Positions 55,275 through 63,332 are shown, counted from the first letter of the stretch. The stretch is 64,000 nucleotides of DNA from an uncultured Bacteroidota bacterium (GCA_903842575.1 CAIMMM010000166.1:1-64000); one strand, 5' to 3'. Program-made: numbers and translations. Notes: generated by a model not told the origin, from the sequence alone.

Positions 55275-56255
55275 CTATCCTCCTATGTTTATCATACTTC
55301 TATTGACAATTTTTGTGGCGTCTATCTTTTTATAATCTCCTTCAAACTGCCCTCCCAATGATTCCGCTTTAGTCGCCAAACATTGTTGGATGAGCGGAAC
55401 AATATCTTCTGAATTTCTTAATGCTGTTAAAATATCTGCTTCCCCTTTTGAAAACAAACAATTTTTCATTTTGCCATCTGCTGTCAATCGCATTCGGTTA
55501 CAGTTACTGCAAAAAGGAGCACTCATTGTACTAATAACTGCAAAAGTACCTTTGTAATCAAGGGGCTTGAATTTTTTTGCCGTTTCGTTTAGCGTATCTT
55601 TCATTCTGATGAAACTATATTTAGATGCTGCCACATCTAAAATCTCTTGATAAGTAAATACTTTTTGTGTGTGCCATTGGTTTCCTTTAAAAGGCATAAA
55701 CTCTATAAATCTCACATGAACGGGTTGGTTTTTTGTCCATTCAATAAAATCAAGAATTTCATCATCATTAACACCACGCATTATAACCGTATTTATTTTT
55801 ACGTGAAATTCTTGGTCAATAAGTTGCTGTATGTTGCTCCATACTTTTTCAAAAACATTGCGTTTAGTTATACTGAAAAATTTATCATTGTCAAGTGTGT
55901 CAAGGCTTACATTTATAGATTTTATCCCAGCTTTTTTAAAAATAGGAATAAATTCATTTGTTCTTAATCCGTTTGTTGTTAAAGTAAGTTCGATAGGATA
56001 TTTTGAAAGTGCTAATAGGATTTTTTCGGCATCTTTCCTCACCAAAGGTTCTCCTCCTGTAAGCCGTATTTTTTTGACCCCCATTTTCACAAATTCGCGA
56101 GCAATAGTATCTATTTCCTCAACCGACATCAAATTGGAGGAAGGCATAAAAGAAGCATTTTCATCTGGAATGCAATACTGACATCTGAAATTGCAAACAT
56201 CCGTGAGCGAAATACGAAGGTAATCGTGTACCCGTCCAAAATTATCTTTTAGCAT
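55275..56255 (-). CDS. moaA: GTP 3',8-cyclase, radical SAM enzyme
   Basis: MoaA performs the first step of molybdenum cofactor synthesis, converting GTP to 3',8-cH2GTP with radical SAM chemistry. The 326-residue protein has the SAM cluster motif CNFRCQYC near residue 17-24, LTGGEPLVRKD, and the second 4Fe-4S site near the C-terminus in FCSNCNRMRLTADGKMKNC. It ends with a double glycine (NIGG), important for activity in known MoaA. It is the first gene of the minus-strand cluster, with a 154-nt upstream gap that contains a hairpin. Confidence 0.95.
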   Translation of the reverse strand: MLKDNFGRVHDYLRISLTDVCNFRCQYCIPDENASFMPSSNLMSVEEIDTIAREFVKMGVKKIRLTGGEPLVRKDAEKILLALSKYPIELTLTTNGLRTNEFIPIFKKAGIKSINVSLDTLDNDKFFSITKRNVFEKVWSNIQQLIDQEFHVKINTVIMRGVNDDEILDFIEWTKNQPVHVRFIEFMPFKGNQWHTQKVFTYQEILDVAASKYSFIRMKDTLNETAKKFKPLDYKGTFAVISTMSAPFCSNCNRMRLTADGKMKNCLFSKGEADILTALRNSEDIVPLIQQCLATKAESLGGQFEGDYKKIDATKIVNRSMINIGG

Positions 56256-56310
56256 AATCTTTTTTTTCTGATTTTAATCTTCATTGGATTATGAACTTTT
56301 ATAAATTTAC

Positions 56311-56348
56311 TTATTCCATGGTCCAAACCTTTCATCAGTTCATGGATT
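56311..56348 (-). promoter_or_regulatory. Hairpin in the moaA leader region
   Basis: On the minus strand ATCCATG and CATGGAAT enclose a 20-nt loop that itself can form a small GGT/ACC stem. It lies 56-93 nt before the moaA start. It could be a regulatory leader, but it does not match the Moco riboswitch core I know of and the stem is short. Confidence 0.3.
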
Positions 56349-56409
56349 ATTTTGTTGTTAAATAGTTCTAATTGAAAATAAATGTTTTATTTTTTTTTTT
56401 AAATTTGAT

Positions 56410-56592
56410 TTACAATCGTCCTTTAAGCGAGCTAAACACCCATGCATTAGCTAAAAAACCTAAGCCCGTTGCTGCAAAACCCCAACCTGCGGTTTCATCA
56501 TAGCGGAAAGCACCTAAAGCAATTAGCAATAACCCCATGATAATCATTAGTAAAACGGCCCATCCTAAAACAGTATTTTTATTCATTCCCAT
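56410..56592 (-). CDS. Small two-helix membrane protein (60 residues)
   Basis: The protein starts MGMNKNTVLGWAVLLMI and has two hydrophobic helices (about 9-28 and 37-54) separated by the polar turn RYDETAGWG, ending in a basic tail SSLKGRL. It resembles short conserved flavobacterial membrane proteins (I recall a family named after a Gramella gene, CAL67264), but I cannot verify that. It lies between holA and moaA on the same strand, with 85-nt and 154-nt gaps, so it is likely its own unit. No function is known to me. Confidence 0.65.
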   Translation of the reverse strand: MGMNKNTVLGWAVLLMIIMGLLLIALGAFRYDETAGWGFAATGLGFLANAWVFSSLKGRL

Positions 56593-56677
56593 ATTTTGTG
56601 TTATTAAATTTTAATCCCAATTCTCAATTTTGAAAACGGGGAAACAAATGTCGTGAATTTAAATTAAGTGAAAATGA

Positions 56678-57682
56678 TTAATTAAAAATTCCCACCAACA
56701 TTTCTTTAAATAAATCATGACTTGGTAATGCATTGGCACCAACTCCTTTACTCTTCACATCAATAGAACGCATAGTCGTAACTATTTGGCTTACTTTTTT
56801 CATTGGGTAATTTTTCAGAGCAAGATCGTAATCTTTTAAAAAATAGGGATTCACACCCAAAACAGACGCCACATTCTTGGGGTTTTTATCTTTTAAACCG
56901 TGGTATTTTAAAAGTTTGACAAAAAAACCAAAAACCGTGCTTGTTGTAACTATTATTGGGTTTGCCTTTTCGTTTTCTGAAAAATATTGAACAATTTGGT
57001 AGGCTTTTAATTGGTTTTTAGAACCTAAAGCATTTAGTAATTCGAAGTTATTAAAGTCTTTACTAAAACCAATATTCTCTTCTATATGTTTGGCAGCAAT
57101 TGCACTTCCTTTGGGTAAAATAATCTGCAATTTTTCAAGTTCATTATTAATTTTACTCAGATCATTTCCTAGAAACTCTACCAACATTGCGTTGGCTTTA
57201 GGTTCTATAGTATATCCTTTTCCTTGTAAAACACGAGTTATCCATTGCCCAACTTGATTCTCGTATAATTTTTTACTTTCAAAAACAACCCCGATTTTAT
57301 CTATTAATTTCACTAATTTCTTGCGCTTGTCAAGTGTTTTGTATTTATAACAAATTACCAAAACAGTTGATAACATTGGATTTGAAACATATTTTTCTAA
57401 ATCATCAATGGTCTTGGCTAAATCTTGCGCTTCTTTCACAATCACCACTTGACGTTCGGCCATCATTGGATAACGCATAGCCGTTGAAGCGATATCTTCA
57501 ATGGCTACATCTCGACCGTATAAAACGGTTTGATTAAATGCTTTTTCATCTTGAGTTAAAATAGTATCTTCAATATATTCCGATAATTTATCAATATAAT
57601 AGGGTTCTTCCCCCATCAAAAAATAAATAGGCTTTATGTTTCCTGATTTTATATCGTTTATTATTTTTAGTATTTCGTCCAT
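56678..57682 (-). CDS. holA: DNA polymerase III subunit delta
   Basis: The delta subunit opens the sliding clamp within the clamp loader. The 334-residue protein has the AAA+-like fold of HolA (PF06144) with its N-terminal block PIYFLMGEEPYYIDKLSEYIE, a middle stretch with MRYPMMAERQVVIVKEAQDL and a C-terminal helical collar. Clamp-loader delta has no working Walker A, and none is seen. The divergent gene at 57733 encodes an HsdR-N-like nuclease-fold protein, with 50 nt between the starts. I could not find a clear promoter for holA in that gap. Confidence 0.92.
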   Translation of the reverse strand: MDEILKIINDIKSGNIKPIYFLMGEEPYYIDKLSEYIEDTILTQDEKAFNQTVLYGRDVAIEDIASTAMRYPMMAERQVVIVKEAQDLAKTIDDLEKYVSNPMLSTVLVICYKYKTLDKRKKLVKLIDKIGVVFESKKLYENQVGQWITRVLQGKGYTIEPKANAMLVEFLGNDLSKINNELEKLQIILPKGSAIAAKHIEENIGFSKDFNNFELLNALGSKNQLKAYQIVQYFSENEKANPIIVTTSTVFGFFVKLLKYHGLKDKNPKNVASVLGVNPYFLKDYDLALKNYPMKKVSQIVTTMRSIDVKSKGVGANALPSHDLFKEMLVGIFN

Positions 57683-57720
57683 TATTATTTTGAAATTTAC
57701 GAATTTTCAATTTTTCAATT

Positions 57721-57728
57721 TATATTTG
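57721..57728 (+). promoter_or_regulatory. -7 box immediately before the HsdR-N-like gene
   Basis: TATATTTG matches TAnnTTTG and is followed after CTTC by the ATG at 57733. The transcript should start at or within a few bases of the ATG, as for psuK. Confidence 0.55.
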
Positions 57729-57732
57729 CTTC

Positions 57733-58179
57733 ATGCAACAACTCAATTTTCCAACTTATTCCTTTCGCTTCAAAAATAGTGAAAATAAAGTGGCAATCTT
57801 TGATGAAATCAGGAAAAAATTTATCATCCTCACACCCGAAGAATGGGTACGTCAGAATACCATTCAATTCCTATTGCAACATAAAAAATACCCGAAATCC
57901 TACCTCAACGTTGAGAAATTAATAAAAATAAATGACTTAAGTAAACGTTACGACATCATTGTTTTTCAACCTAATGGAGCAATATTTCTTTTAATTGAAT
58001 GTAAAGCACCGGAAGTTCCTGTCACACAAAATACTTTTGACCAAATTGCTCGATATAATCTTACTCTAAAGGCTGAATACCTTATGGTAACCAATGGACT
58101 TAATCATTACTTTTGTCAAATGGATTTTGAAAAAGAGAAATATATTTTTCTAGATGAACTCCCTGAATTTAGTAAATAG
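57733..58179 (+). CDS. HsdR N-terminal-domain-like protein (PD-(D/E)xK fold)
   Basis: The 148-residue protein corresponds to the type I restriction enzyme R-subunit N-terminal domain alone (HSDR_N_2, PF13588). The nuclease core reads RYDIIVF, then LLIECKAP, giving the D and ExK residues of the PD-(D/E)xK site, so it could be active. There is no HsdM or HsdS and no helicase domain, so it is not a restriction system. It is followed with no gap by a glycosyltransferase gene and is divergent from holA. Its role is unknown; a DNA repair or replication role is a guess from context. Confidence 0.82.
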   Translation: MQQLNFPTYSFRFKNSENKVAIFDEIRKKFIILTPEEWVRQNTIQFLLQHKKYPKSYLNVEKLIKINDLSKRYDIIVFQPNGAIFLLIECKAPEVPVTQNTFDQIARYNLTLKAEYLMVTNGLNHYFCQMDFEKEKYIFLDELPEFSK

Positions 58180-59181
58180 ATGATGGATAAAAAAATTGCA
58201 GTTGTAATATTAAATTGGAATGGAGCAAAATTGTTAGAACAATTTTTGCCTTCCGTTGTGGCATATTCAAATGATGCCTCTATATATCTTGTAGATAATG
58301 CCTCTACCGATAATTCCATTAATGTAATTCAATCCAAATTTCCAACGGTAAAAATTATTCAAAATACCAATAATTTTGGTTTTGCCAAAGGTTATAATGA
58401 AGCATTACAACAAGTTGAAGAAGAATATTATGCCTTAATAAATTCAGATATTGAAGTTACTCAAAATTGGCTTACTCCTATCCTATCCATCTTTGAAAAA
58501 GAACCCAACACTGGCATTATTCAACCCAAAATTTTAGATTACAAGAACAAGGATTATTTTGAATATGCTGGAGCAGCTGGCGGTTTTATTGATAAATATG
58601 GTTATCCCTATTGTCGCGGACGACTTTTTGAAACCCTAGAAAAAGACAATAATCAATATAATGATGCATGTGACATATTTTGGGCTTCAGGTGCCTGTTT
58701 CTTCATTAGAAAAGAAATTTACAGAAAACTCGACGGCTTTGATGATGATTTTTTTGCCCATCAAGAAGAAGTTGATTTATGTTGGCGAGCGTTTAATTTG
58801 GGTTACAAAGCAAAATACACTTCGAAATCTACCGTGTTTCATGTTGGTGGCGCTACCTTAAACGAAAGTAATCCAAAAAAGACTTTCTTGAACTTCAGAA
58901 ACTCCTTATTGATGCTTGTAAAGAATTTACCCAAGAATAAACTTTTCCAAATCCTATTCATAAGACTCCTGTTGGATGGTATTGCGGGAATTCATTTTAT
59001 TTTTCAAGGGAAATTTAAACATTGCTTTGCCATTGTAAAAGCACATTTTTATTTTTACCATTTGATTTCTAGAAACTTAAAGAAAAGAAGCGATTTCCAA
59101 TCTAATAAATACTATAAAGCAGATAGTATTGTGCTTCAATATTATGTTAAGAACGGCAAGGTATTTGAAAACGGAAATTAA
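58180..59181 (+). CDS. Family 2 glycosyltransferase
   Basis: The 333-residue protein is a GT2-type glycosyltransferase with an N-terminal GT-A domain (about 1-230): VVILNWNGAKLL, DNASTDNS, NNFGFAKGYNEAL, the metal-binding INSDIEV and the later block DDDFFAHQEEVDLCWRA typical of rhamnosyltransferase-like enzymes. The last 90 residues include hydrophobic stretches that may touch the membrane. It probably adds sugars to surface polysaccharide or glycolipid. Its ATG directly follows the stop codon of the HsdR-N-like gene, so the two share an mRNA. No other polysaccharide genes lie near. Confidence 0.9.
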   Translation: MMDKKIAVVILNWNGAKLLEQFLPSVVAYSNDASIYLVDNASTDNSINVIQSKFPTVKIIQNTNNFGFAKGYNEALQQVEEEYYALINSDIEVTQNWLTPILSIFEKEPNTGIIQPKILDYKNKDYFEYAGAAGGFIDKYGYPYCRGRLFETLEKDNNQYNDACDIFWASGACFFIRKEIYRKLDGFDDDFFAHQEEVDLCWRAFNLGYKAKYTSKSTVFHVGGATLNESNPKKTFLNFRNSLLMLVKNLPKNKLFQILFIRLLLDGIAGIHFIFQGKFKHCFAIVKAHFYFYHLISRNLKKRSDFQSNKYYKADSIVLQYYVKNGKVFENGN

Positions 59182-59227
59182 CAATAGTTTATGTACATAT
59201 AAGACTATTAGTAACTAAAATAATTTG

Positions 59228-59235
59228 TAATTTTG
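59228..59235 (+). promoter_or_regulatory. -7 box of the OmpA lipoprotein gene
   Basis: TAATTTTG matches TAnnTTTG, 22 nt before the ATG. No TTG at the usual distance. Confidence 0.45.
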
Positions 59236-59257
59236 TCAAAAATTTAATCATTTATCC

Positions 59258-60094
59258 ATGAAAAAAGTATTTTTAACCCTTGCAATCGTTACCTTAACAT
59301 TAACATCTTGTGGTACTAAGAAAAAAATTGCTGCATTAGAAGCACAAAATAAAGAATGTCAGGACTTATTAAACTCAACAACCGTTAAGTTAAATTTATG
59401 TTTATCCGAAAAAGACGCACTATTAAAGCAAACTGACTATTTAAAACAAAATAATTCAGATTTAATAAACAGCTCTAAGGAAATGACTATTTTATCTACT
59501 AAAGGAGCTCAAAACATTGAGAAAGCATTAGAAACCATCAAAGAAAAAGATTTGAAAATTACAAGAATGCAAGACGCGTTGACTAAAAAAGATAGCGTTA
59601 CTTTAGCATTAGTAACTTCATTAAAAAGTTCGGTTGGAATTTCGGATCCAGATATTGAAATCAATGTGGAAAAAGGGGTTGTATTTATTTCAATTGCCGA
59701 CAAATTATTATTTAAAAGTGGTAGTTATGTGGTGAGCGAAAGAGCGAAAGAAGTTTTAGGAAAAGTTGCGAAAGTAATCAATAGCCGACCAACATTTGAA
59801 TGTATGGTGGAAGGTCACACAGACAATGTTCCGTTCACTGGAAATGCTGTTTTATTAGACAACTGGGATTTGAGCGTGAAACGTTCTACCGCAATTGTTA
59901 GAGTTTTAACAAAAGATTTAGGGGTAAAACCATCCCAATTAATTGCAGCTGGACGAAGCGAATTTATCCCGTTAGTGGATAATAATTCTGCAGATAACAG
60001 AGCAAAAAATAGAAGAACACGCATTGTGGTTTTACCAAAAATTGACGAGTTCTATGAAATGATTGAGAAAGAAATGAAAGGTCAGAAGAAATAG
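59258..60094 (+). CDS. OmpA-family outer-membrane lipoprotein
   Basis: The 278-residue protein begins with a lipoprotein signal ending in LTSC, with Cys18 as the lipidation site. A coiled coil follows (about 22-130), then a C-terminal OmpA domain (about 145-265) that binds peptidoglycan, with VEGHTDNVPFT and NRRTRIVVLPK. It would sit at the inner face of the outer membrane and tie it to the cell wall. This is a common flavobacterial arrangement, here as a single gene with its own terminator. Confidence 0.93.
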   Translation: MKKVFLTLAIVTLTLTSCGTKKKIAALEAQNKECQDLLNSTTVKLNLCLSEKDALLKQTDYLKQNNSDLINSSKEMTILSTKGAQNIEKALETIKEKDLKITRMQDALTKKDSVTLALVTSLKSSVGISDPDIEINVEKGVVFISIADKLLFKSGSYVVSERAKEVLGKVAKVINSRPTFECMVEGHTDNVPFTGNAVLLDNWDLSVKRSTAIVRVLTKDLGVKPSQLIAAGRSEFIPLVDNNSADNRAKNRRTRIVVLPKIDEFYEMIEKEMKGQKK

Positions 60095-60119
60095 TGTTCT
60101 GTAATTATTGATTATAAAA

Positions 60120-60154
60120 TAAAAAACGTTCCAAGAAATCGGGACGTTTTTTTT
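60120..60154. terminator. Bidirectional terminator
   Basis: ACGTTCC (60126-60132) and GGGACGT (60141-60147) form a 7-bp stem with one G-T pair, flanked by A and T runs, between the OmpA gene and the converging YciO-type gene. Confidence 0.85.
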
Positions 60155-60173
60155 ATGCATTACTATCTATTTT

Positions 60174-60794
60174 CTAAAATATATCTATATCCCCTTTTCC
60201 TTCACGAACAATAACAGGCTCATATCCTGATAAGTCAATAATAGTGGAACCCACATTATCGCCATAACCACCATCAATAACCAAATCGACTAGGTTTTGC
60301 CATTTCTCGAAAATCAATTCCGGATCGGTGGAATATTCCAATACGGCATCTTCATCATGTATGGATGTAGAAACAATTGGGTTTCCCAGCATTCTTACAA
60401 TCTCTAAAGCAATATTGTTATCGGGTACACGAATACCAACGGTTTTCTTTTTTCGAAACTCGCGTGGCAAATCATTATTACCAGGCAAGATGAACGTATA
60501 AGGTCCAGGCAGAGCGCGTTTTAATATTTTGAAGGTTGCAGTGTCAATTTGCTTTACGTAATCGGAAATGTTGCTCAAATCGCTACACACAAAAGAGAAA
60601 TTGGCTTTCTCTAGCTTGATGCCTTTTATCTTGGCAATGCGTTCCAAAGCCTTGGTATTGGTAATATCACAACCCAAACCATAAACTGTATCGGTTGGAT
60701 AAATAACCAAACCGCCATTACGCAAAACATCCACTACCTTTTTGATAGCCGCTTCGTTGGGTTTGTCTTCGTAAATTTTTATGAATTCTGACAT
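60174..60794 (-). CDS. YciO-type member of the Sua5/YrdC family
   Basis: The 206-residue protein has the YrdC-fold (PF01300): GGLVIYPTDTVYGLGCDI, KANFSFVCSDLSNIS, PGPYTFILPG, VGIRVPDN and STSIHDEDA. These sites bind threonine, bicarbonate and ATP to form threonylcarbamoyl-AMP for tRNA t6A. The length and the C-terminal blocks VDLVIDGGYGDN and PVIVREGKGDIDIF resemble E. coli YciO more than TsaC, so it may be the second, less understood member of the family; a separate TsaC could exist elsewhere. Automatic pipelines would call it L-threonylcarbamoyladenylate synthase. Confidence 0.85.
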   Translation of the reverse strand: MSEFIKIYEDKPNEAAIKKVVDVLRNGGLVIYPTDTVYGLGCDITNTKALERIAKIKGIKLEKANFSFVCSDLSNISDYVKQIDTATFKILKRALPGPYTFILPGNNDLPREFRKKKTVGIRVPDNNIALEIVRMLGNPIVSTSIHDEDAVLEYSTDPELIFEKWQNLVDLVIDGGYGDNVGSTIIDLSGYEPVIVREGKGDIDIF

Positions 60795-60800
60795 TTTTTA

Positions 60801-60900
60801 GAATATAGATGAAAGAGTAAAGATGAAAGACTCTATTATTATAATTTGATATTTATATCTCAAAGCAAAGTCTTTTTTCTTTGCTCTTTATTCTTTGTTC
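60801..60900. repeat. Purine-rich inverted-repeat element
   Basis: The left arm (about 60801-60832, with GATGAAAGAGTAAAG) and the right arm (about 60869-60900, CTTTGCTCTTTATTCTTTG) are imperfect reverse complements around a 36-nt centre. Inside lie smaller stems: GAGT/ACTC at 60815-60833 and AGCAAAG/CTTTGCT at 60864-60885. The right arm ends directly at the pcrA stop codon. Elements rich in AAAGA units of this kind are frequent between flavobacterial genes. The transcript end of pcrA may lie here. Confidence 0.5.
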
Positions 60901-63228
60901 TTAGCCAATGATATCCAACTTCGCAAATCGCAATAACAATTTCTTTATACCTCCTACTTCAAATCGTATCTCGGCCTTTTTATCGGCACCAATTCCTTCG
61001 AGGTTTAGCACTTCTCCTTTTCCAAAACGTTCGTGCATCACCACATTGCCAACCGTGAGTTTACTGTCAAATAAATTGGCATTGGATGGTGCATTCCCAA
61101 CAGGTTTTAATTTACGGATATTTACCGAAGAAACAGGTTCATCTGAAAAACCTTTTGGAGGTATTCCGGCAATAGGTTTTGCCAAACGCAGTTTCGACTT
61201 ATCAATATCTCCAAAAATATCCAAATCCATCATGGGTTTATACCGATAGTTTCCATTATCTGTTCCATTAATATATTCCAAATATTCGGGGTTAATTTCT
61301 TCAATAAATCGGGATGGATCACTATCTGTTAATTTTCCCCAACGATACCGCGATTGGGCATAGGATAAATAAGCCTGGTGTTCGGCACGTGTTAAAGCTA
61401 CATAAAACAAGCGGCGTTCTTCTTCCAATTCACTTCGCGTATTCAAACTCATGGCGCTTGGAAACAAATCTTCCTCCAAACCAACAATAAATACATACGG
61501 AAATTCCAAACCTTTCGCCAAATGGATTGTCATCAAAGCTACTCTGTCTTCGTCGCTGGTGTCTTTATCCAAATCGGTAGCCAAGGCCACATCTTCCATA
61601 AATTCCGCCAACGAACCACGAGCGCCATCAATTTCCTTTTGTCCTTCGGTGAAATCTTTGATACCGTTTAATAATTCTTCTATGTTTTCTATTCGGGCAA
61701 TGCCTTCGGGTGTTCCGTCTTTTTTGAGTTCCTGTACCAACCCTGTTTTTTTGGTCACATGATCGGTCAAATAAAAAGCATCCTGGTTTTCATTAATGAC
61801 TTGAAAACTTCGAATCATCGTCACAAAATCTTCCAGTTTTTGTTTGGTCCCCGAATTTAATTTCAAATCAATCTTATCGATGTTTTGCATCACTTCAAAA
61901 ACCGAACGTTTGTAATGATTGGCAGCAACCGTTAATTTTTCCACAGTAGTATCCCCAATGCCTCGTGCCGGATAATTGATTACACGAATTAAGGCTTCTT
62001 CATCTTTTGGATTAATCACCAATCGCAAATAGCACAACACATCTTTAATCTCTTTGCGCTGATAAAATGACAAACCACCATAAATTCGATACGGAATATC
62101 GCGCTTGCGCAACGCATCTTCCATCGCACGGGATTGCGCATTGGTGCGATATAAAATAGCAAACTGTCCGTTCAGCATTTGATGCTGCATTTTTTGTTCC
62201 CAAATGGTGCTTGCCACAAATCGCCCTTCTTCACTATCAGTAATGCTGCGGTTGACTTTTATCTTGGAACCAAAATCATTGGCGGTCCAAACCACTTTGT
62301 CGAGTTTGGTTTTGTTCTTATCAATAATCGAATTGGCAGCTTCTACAATATTCTTGGTGGAGCGATAATTCTGTTCCAATCGGTAGGTTTGCACATTTTC
62401 ATAATCCTTTTGGAAGTTCAGAATATTGTTGATATTGGCACCACGAAAAGCATAAATACTTTGCGCATCATCGCCCACCACACAAATATTTTGAAACTTA
62501 TCGGATAAAGCTCTTACTATCAAATACTGCGAATGATTGGTATCTTGGTACTCATCTACGAGTATGTATCTAAAACGATTTTGGTATTTTGCCAACACAT
62601 CGGGAAAACGGTTTAAGAGTTCGTTGGTTTTCAACAGCAAATCGTCAAAATCCATCGCGCCCGCTTTAAAACAACGGTCTACATAATTTTGATAAATCTC
62701 TCCCAAACGCGGCTTCTTACTCATGGCATCTGCTTCCTGCAGTTCGGGATTGTTGAAATAAGCTTTTACGGTAATCAAACTATTTTTATAAGACGAAATC
62801 CGACTTAAAACCTGTTTGGGTTTGTAGATATCTCTATCCAACTGCATTTCTTTGATAATCGCCGAAATCAATCGAACACTATCCTGCGTATCATAAATGG
62901 TAAAATTGGATGGATAACCAAGTTTATCGGCTTCACTTCTTAGAATTCTGGCGAAGACCGAGTGAAACGTTCCCATCCAAAGATTTTTGGCTTCCGCCGA
63001 ACCCACAATATCCGAGATACGCTTTTTCATTTCACGTGCCGCTTTGTTGGTAAAGGTCAGTGCCAAAATGCTAAAAGCATCCACGCCCAAACTCATCAGA
63101 TACGCAATACGAATAGTTAAAACACGCGTCTTTCCAGAACCCGCACCCGCAATGATAATCATAGGTCCGTCTTTCTGTAAAACAGGTTCTTGTTGCGCTG
63201 CGTTAAGTTGGCTAATGTGTTTTTGCAT
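60901..63228 (-). CDS. pcrA: UvrD/PcrA-type superfamily 1 DNA helicase
   Basis: The protein (775 residues from the ATG at 63228) contains the SF1A motifs: Walker A AGAGSGKTR, motif II VDEYQDT, GDDAQSIYAFRGA, the fourth-motif region QNYRSTKNI, TIHLAKGLEFPYVFIVG and RRLFYVALTRAE. It unwinds DNA 3' to 5' in repair and removal of replication blocks. The C-terminal tail (about 650-775), with a Tudor-like HERFGKGEVLNLEG, matches the UvrD/PcrA C-terminal domain. The frame reaches 63234 with TTG, but the ATG two codons later is the better start. A divergent promoter pair lies between it and the gene at 63333. Confidence 0.95.
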   Translation of the reverse strand: MQKHISQLNAAQQEPVLQKDGPMIIIAGAGSGKTRVLTIRIAYLMSLGVDAFSILALTFTNKAAREMKKRISDIVGSAEAKNLWMGTFHSVFARILRSEADKLGYPSNFTIYDTQDSVRLISAIIKEMQLDRDIYKPKQVLSRISSYKNSLITVKAYFNNPELQEADAMSKKPRLGEIYQNYVDRCFKAGAMDFDDLLLKTNELLNRFPDVLAKYQNRFRYILVDEYQDTNHSQYLIVRALSDKFQNICVVGDDAQSIYAFRGANINNILNFQKDYENVQTYRLEQNYRSTKNIVEAANSIIDKNKTKLDKVVWTANDFGSKIKVNRSITDSEEGRFVASTIWEQKMQHQMLNGQFAILYRTNAQSRAMEDALRKRDIPYRIYGGLSFYQRKEIKDVLCYLRLVINPKDEEALIRVINYPARGIGDTTVEKLTVAANHYKRSVFEVMQNIDKIDLKLNSGTKQKLEDFVTMIRSFQVINENQDAFYLTDHVTKKTGLVQELKKDGTPEGIARIENIEELLNGIKDFTEGQKEIDGARGSLAEFMEDVALATDLDKDTSDEDRVALMTIHLAKGLEFPYVFIVGLEEDLFPSAMSLNTRSELEEERRLFYVALTRAEHQAYLSYAQSRYRWGKLTDSDPSRFIEEINPEYLEYINGTDNGNYRYKPMMDLDIFGDIDKSKLRLAKPIAGIPPKGFSDEPVSSVNIRKLKPVGNAPSNANLFDSKLTVGNVVMHERFGKGEVLNLEGIGADKKAEIRFEVGGIKKLLLRFAKLDIIG

Positions 63229-63247
63229 TATCAATTTTATAAGACCC

Positions 63248-63278
63248 CAAATTTAATGTTAGTTGACATCAATTACAA
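63248..63278 (-). promoter_or_regulatory. Promoter of pcrA
   Basis: On the minus strand TTG (63278-63276), 20 nt and TAAATTTG (63255-63248) match the consensus. The leader would be only about 13 nt. Confidence 0.7.
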
Positions 63279-63301
63279 GTTACATTTTAGCAATATTCTA
63301 T

Positions 63302-63309
63302 TATATTTG
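63302..63309 (+). promoter_or_regulatory. -7 box of the gene at 63333
   Basis: TATATTTG matches TAnnTTTG exactly, 23 nt before the ATG. No TTG at the usual distance upstream. Confidence 0.5.
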
Positions 63310-63332
63310 TCAACAATTTTAAAACACAAAAA

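Noticed and set aside
56311-56348. Hammerhead-ribozyme-like CTGATGA in the moaA leader
   Set aside because: The required GAAA after stem II and the matching stems I and III are missing; the match is a short coincidence.
57733-58179. Type I restriction-modification system
   Set aside because: Only an HsdR N-terminal-like domain is present; there are no helicase, methylase or specificity genes.
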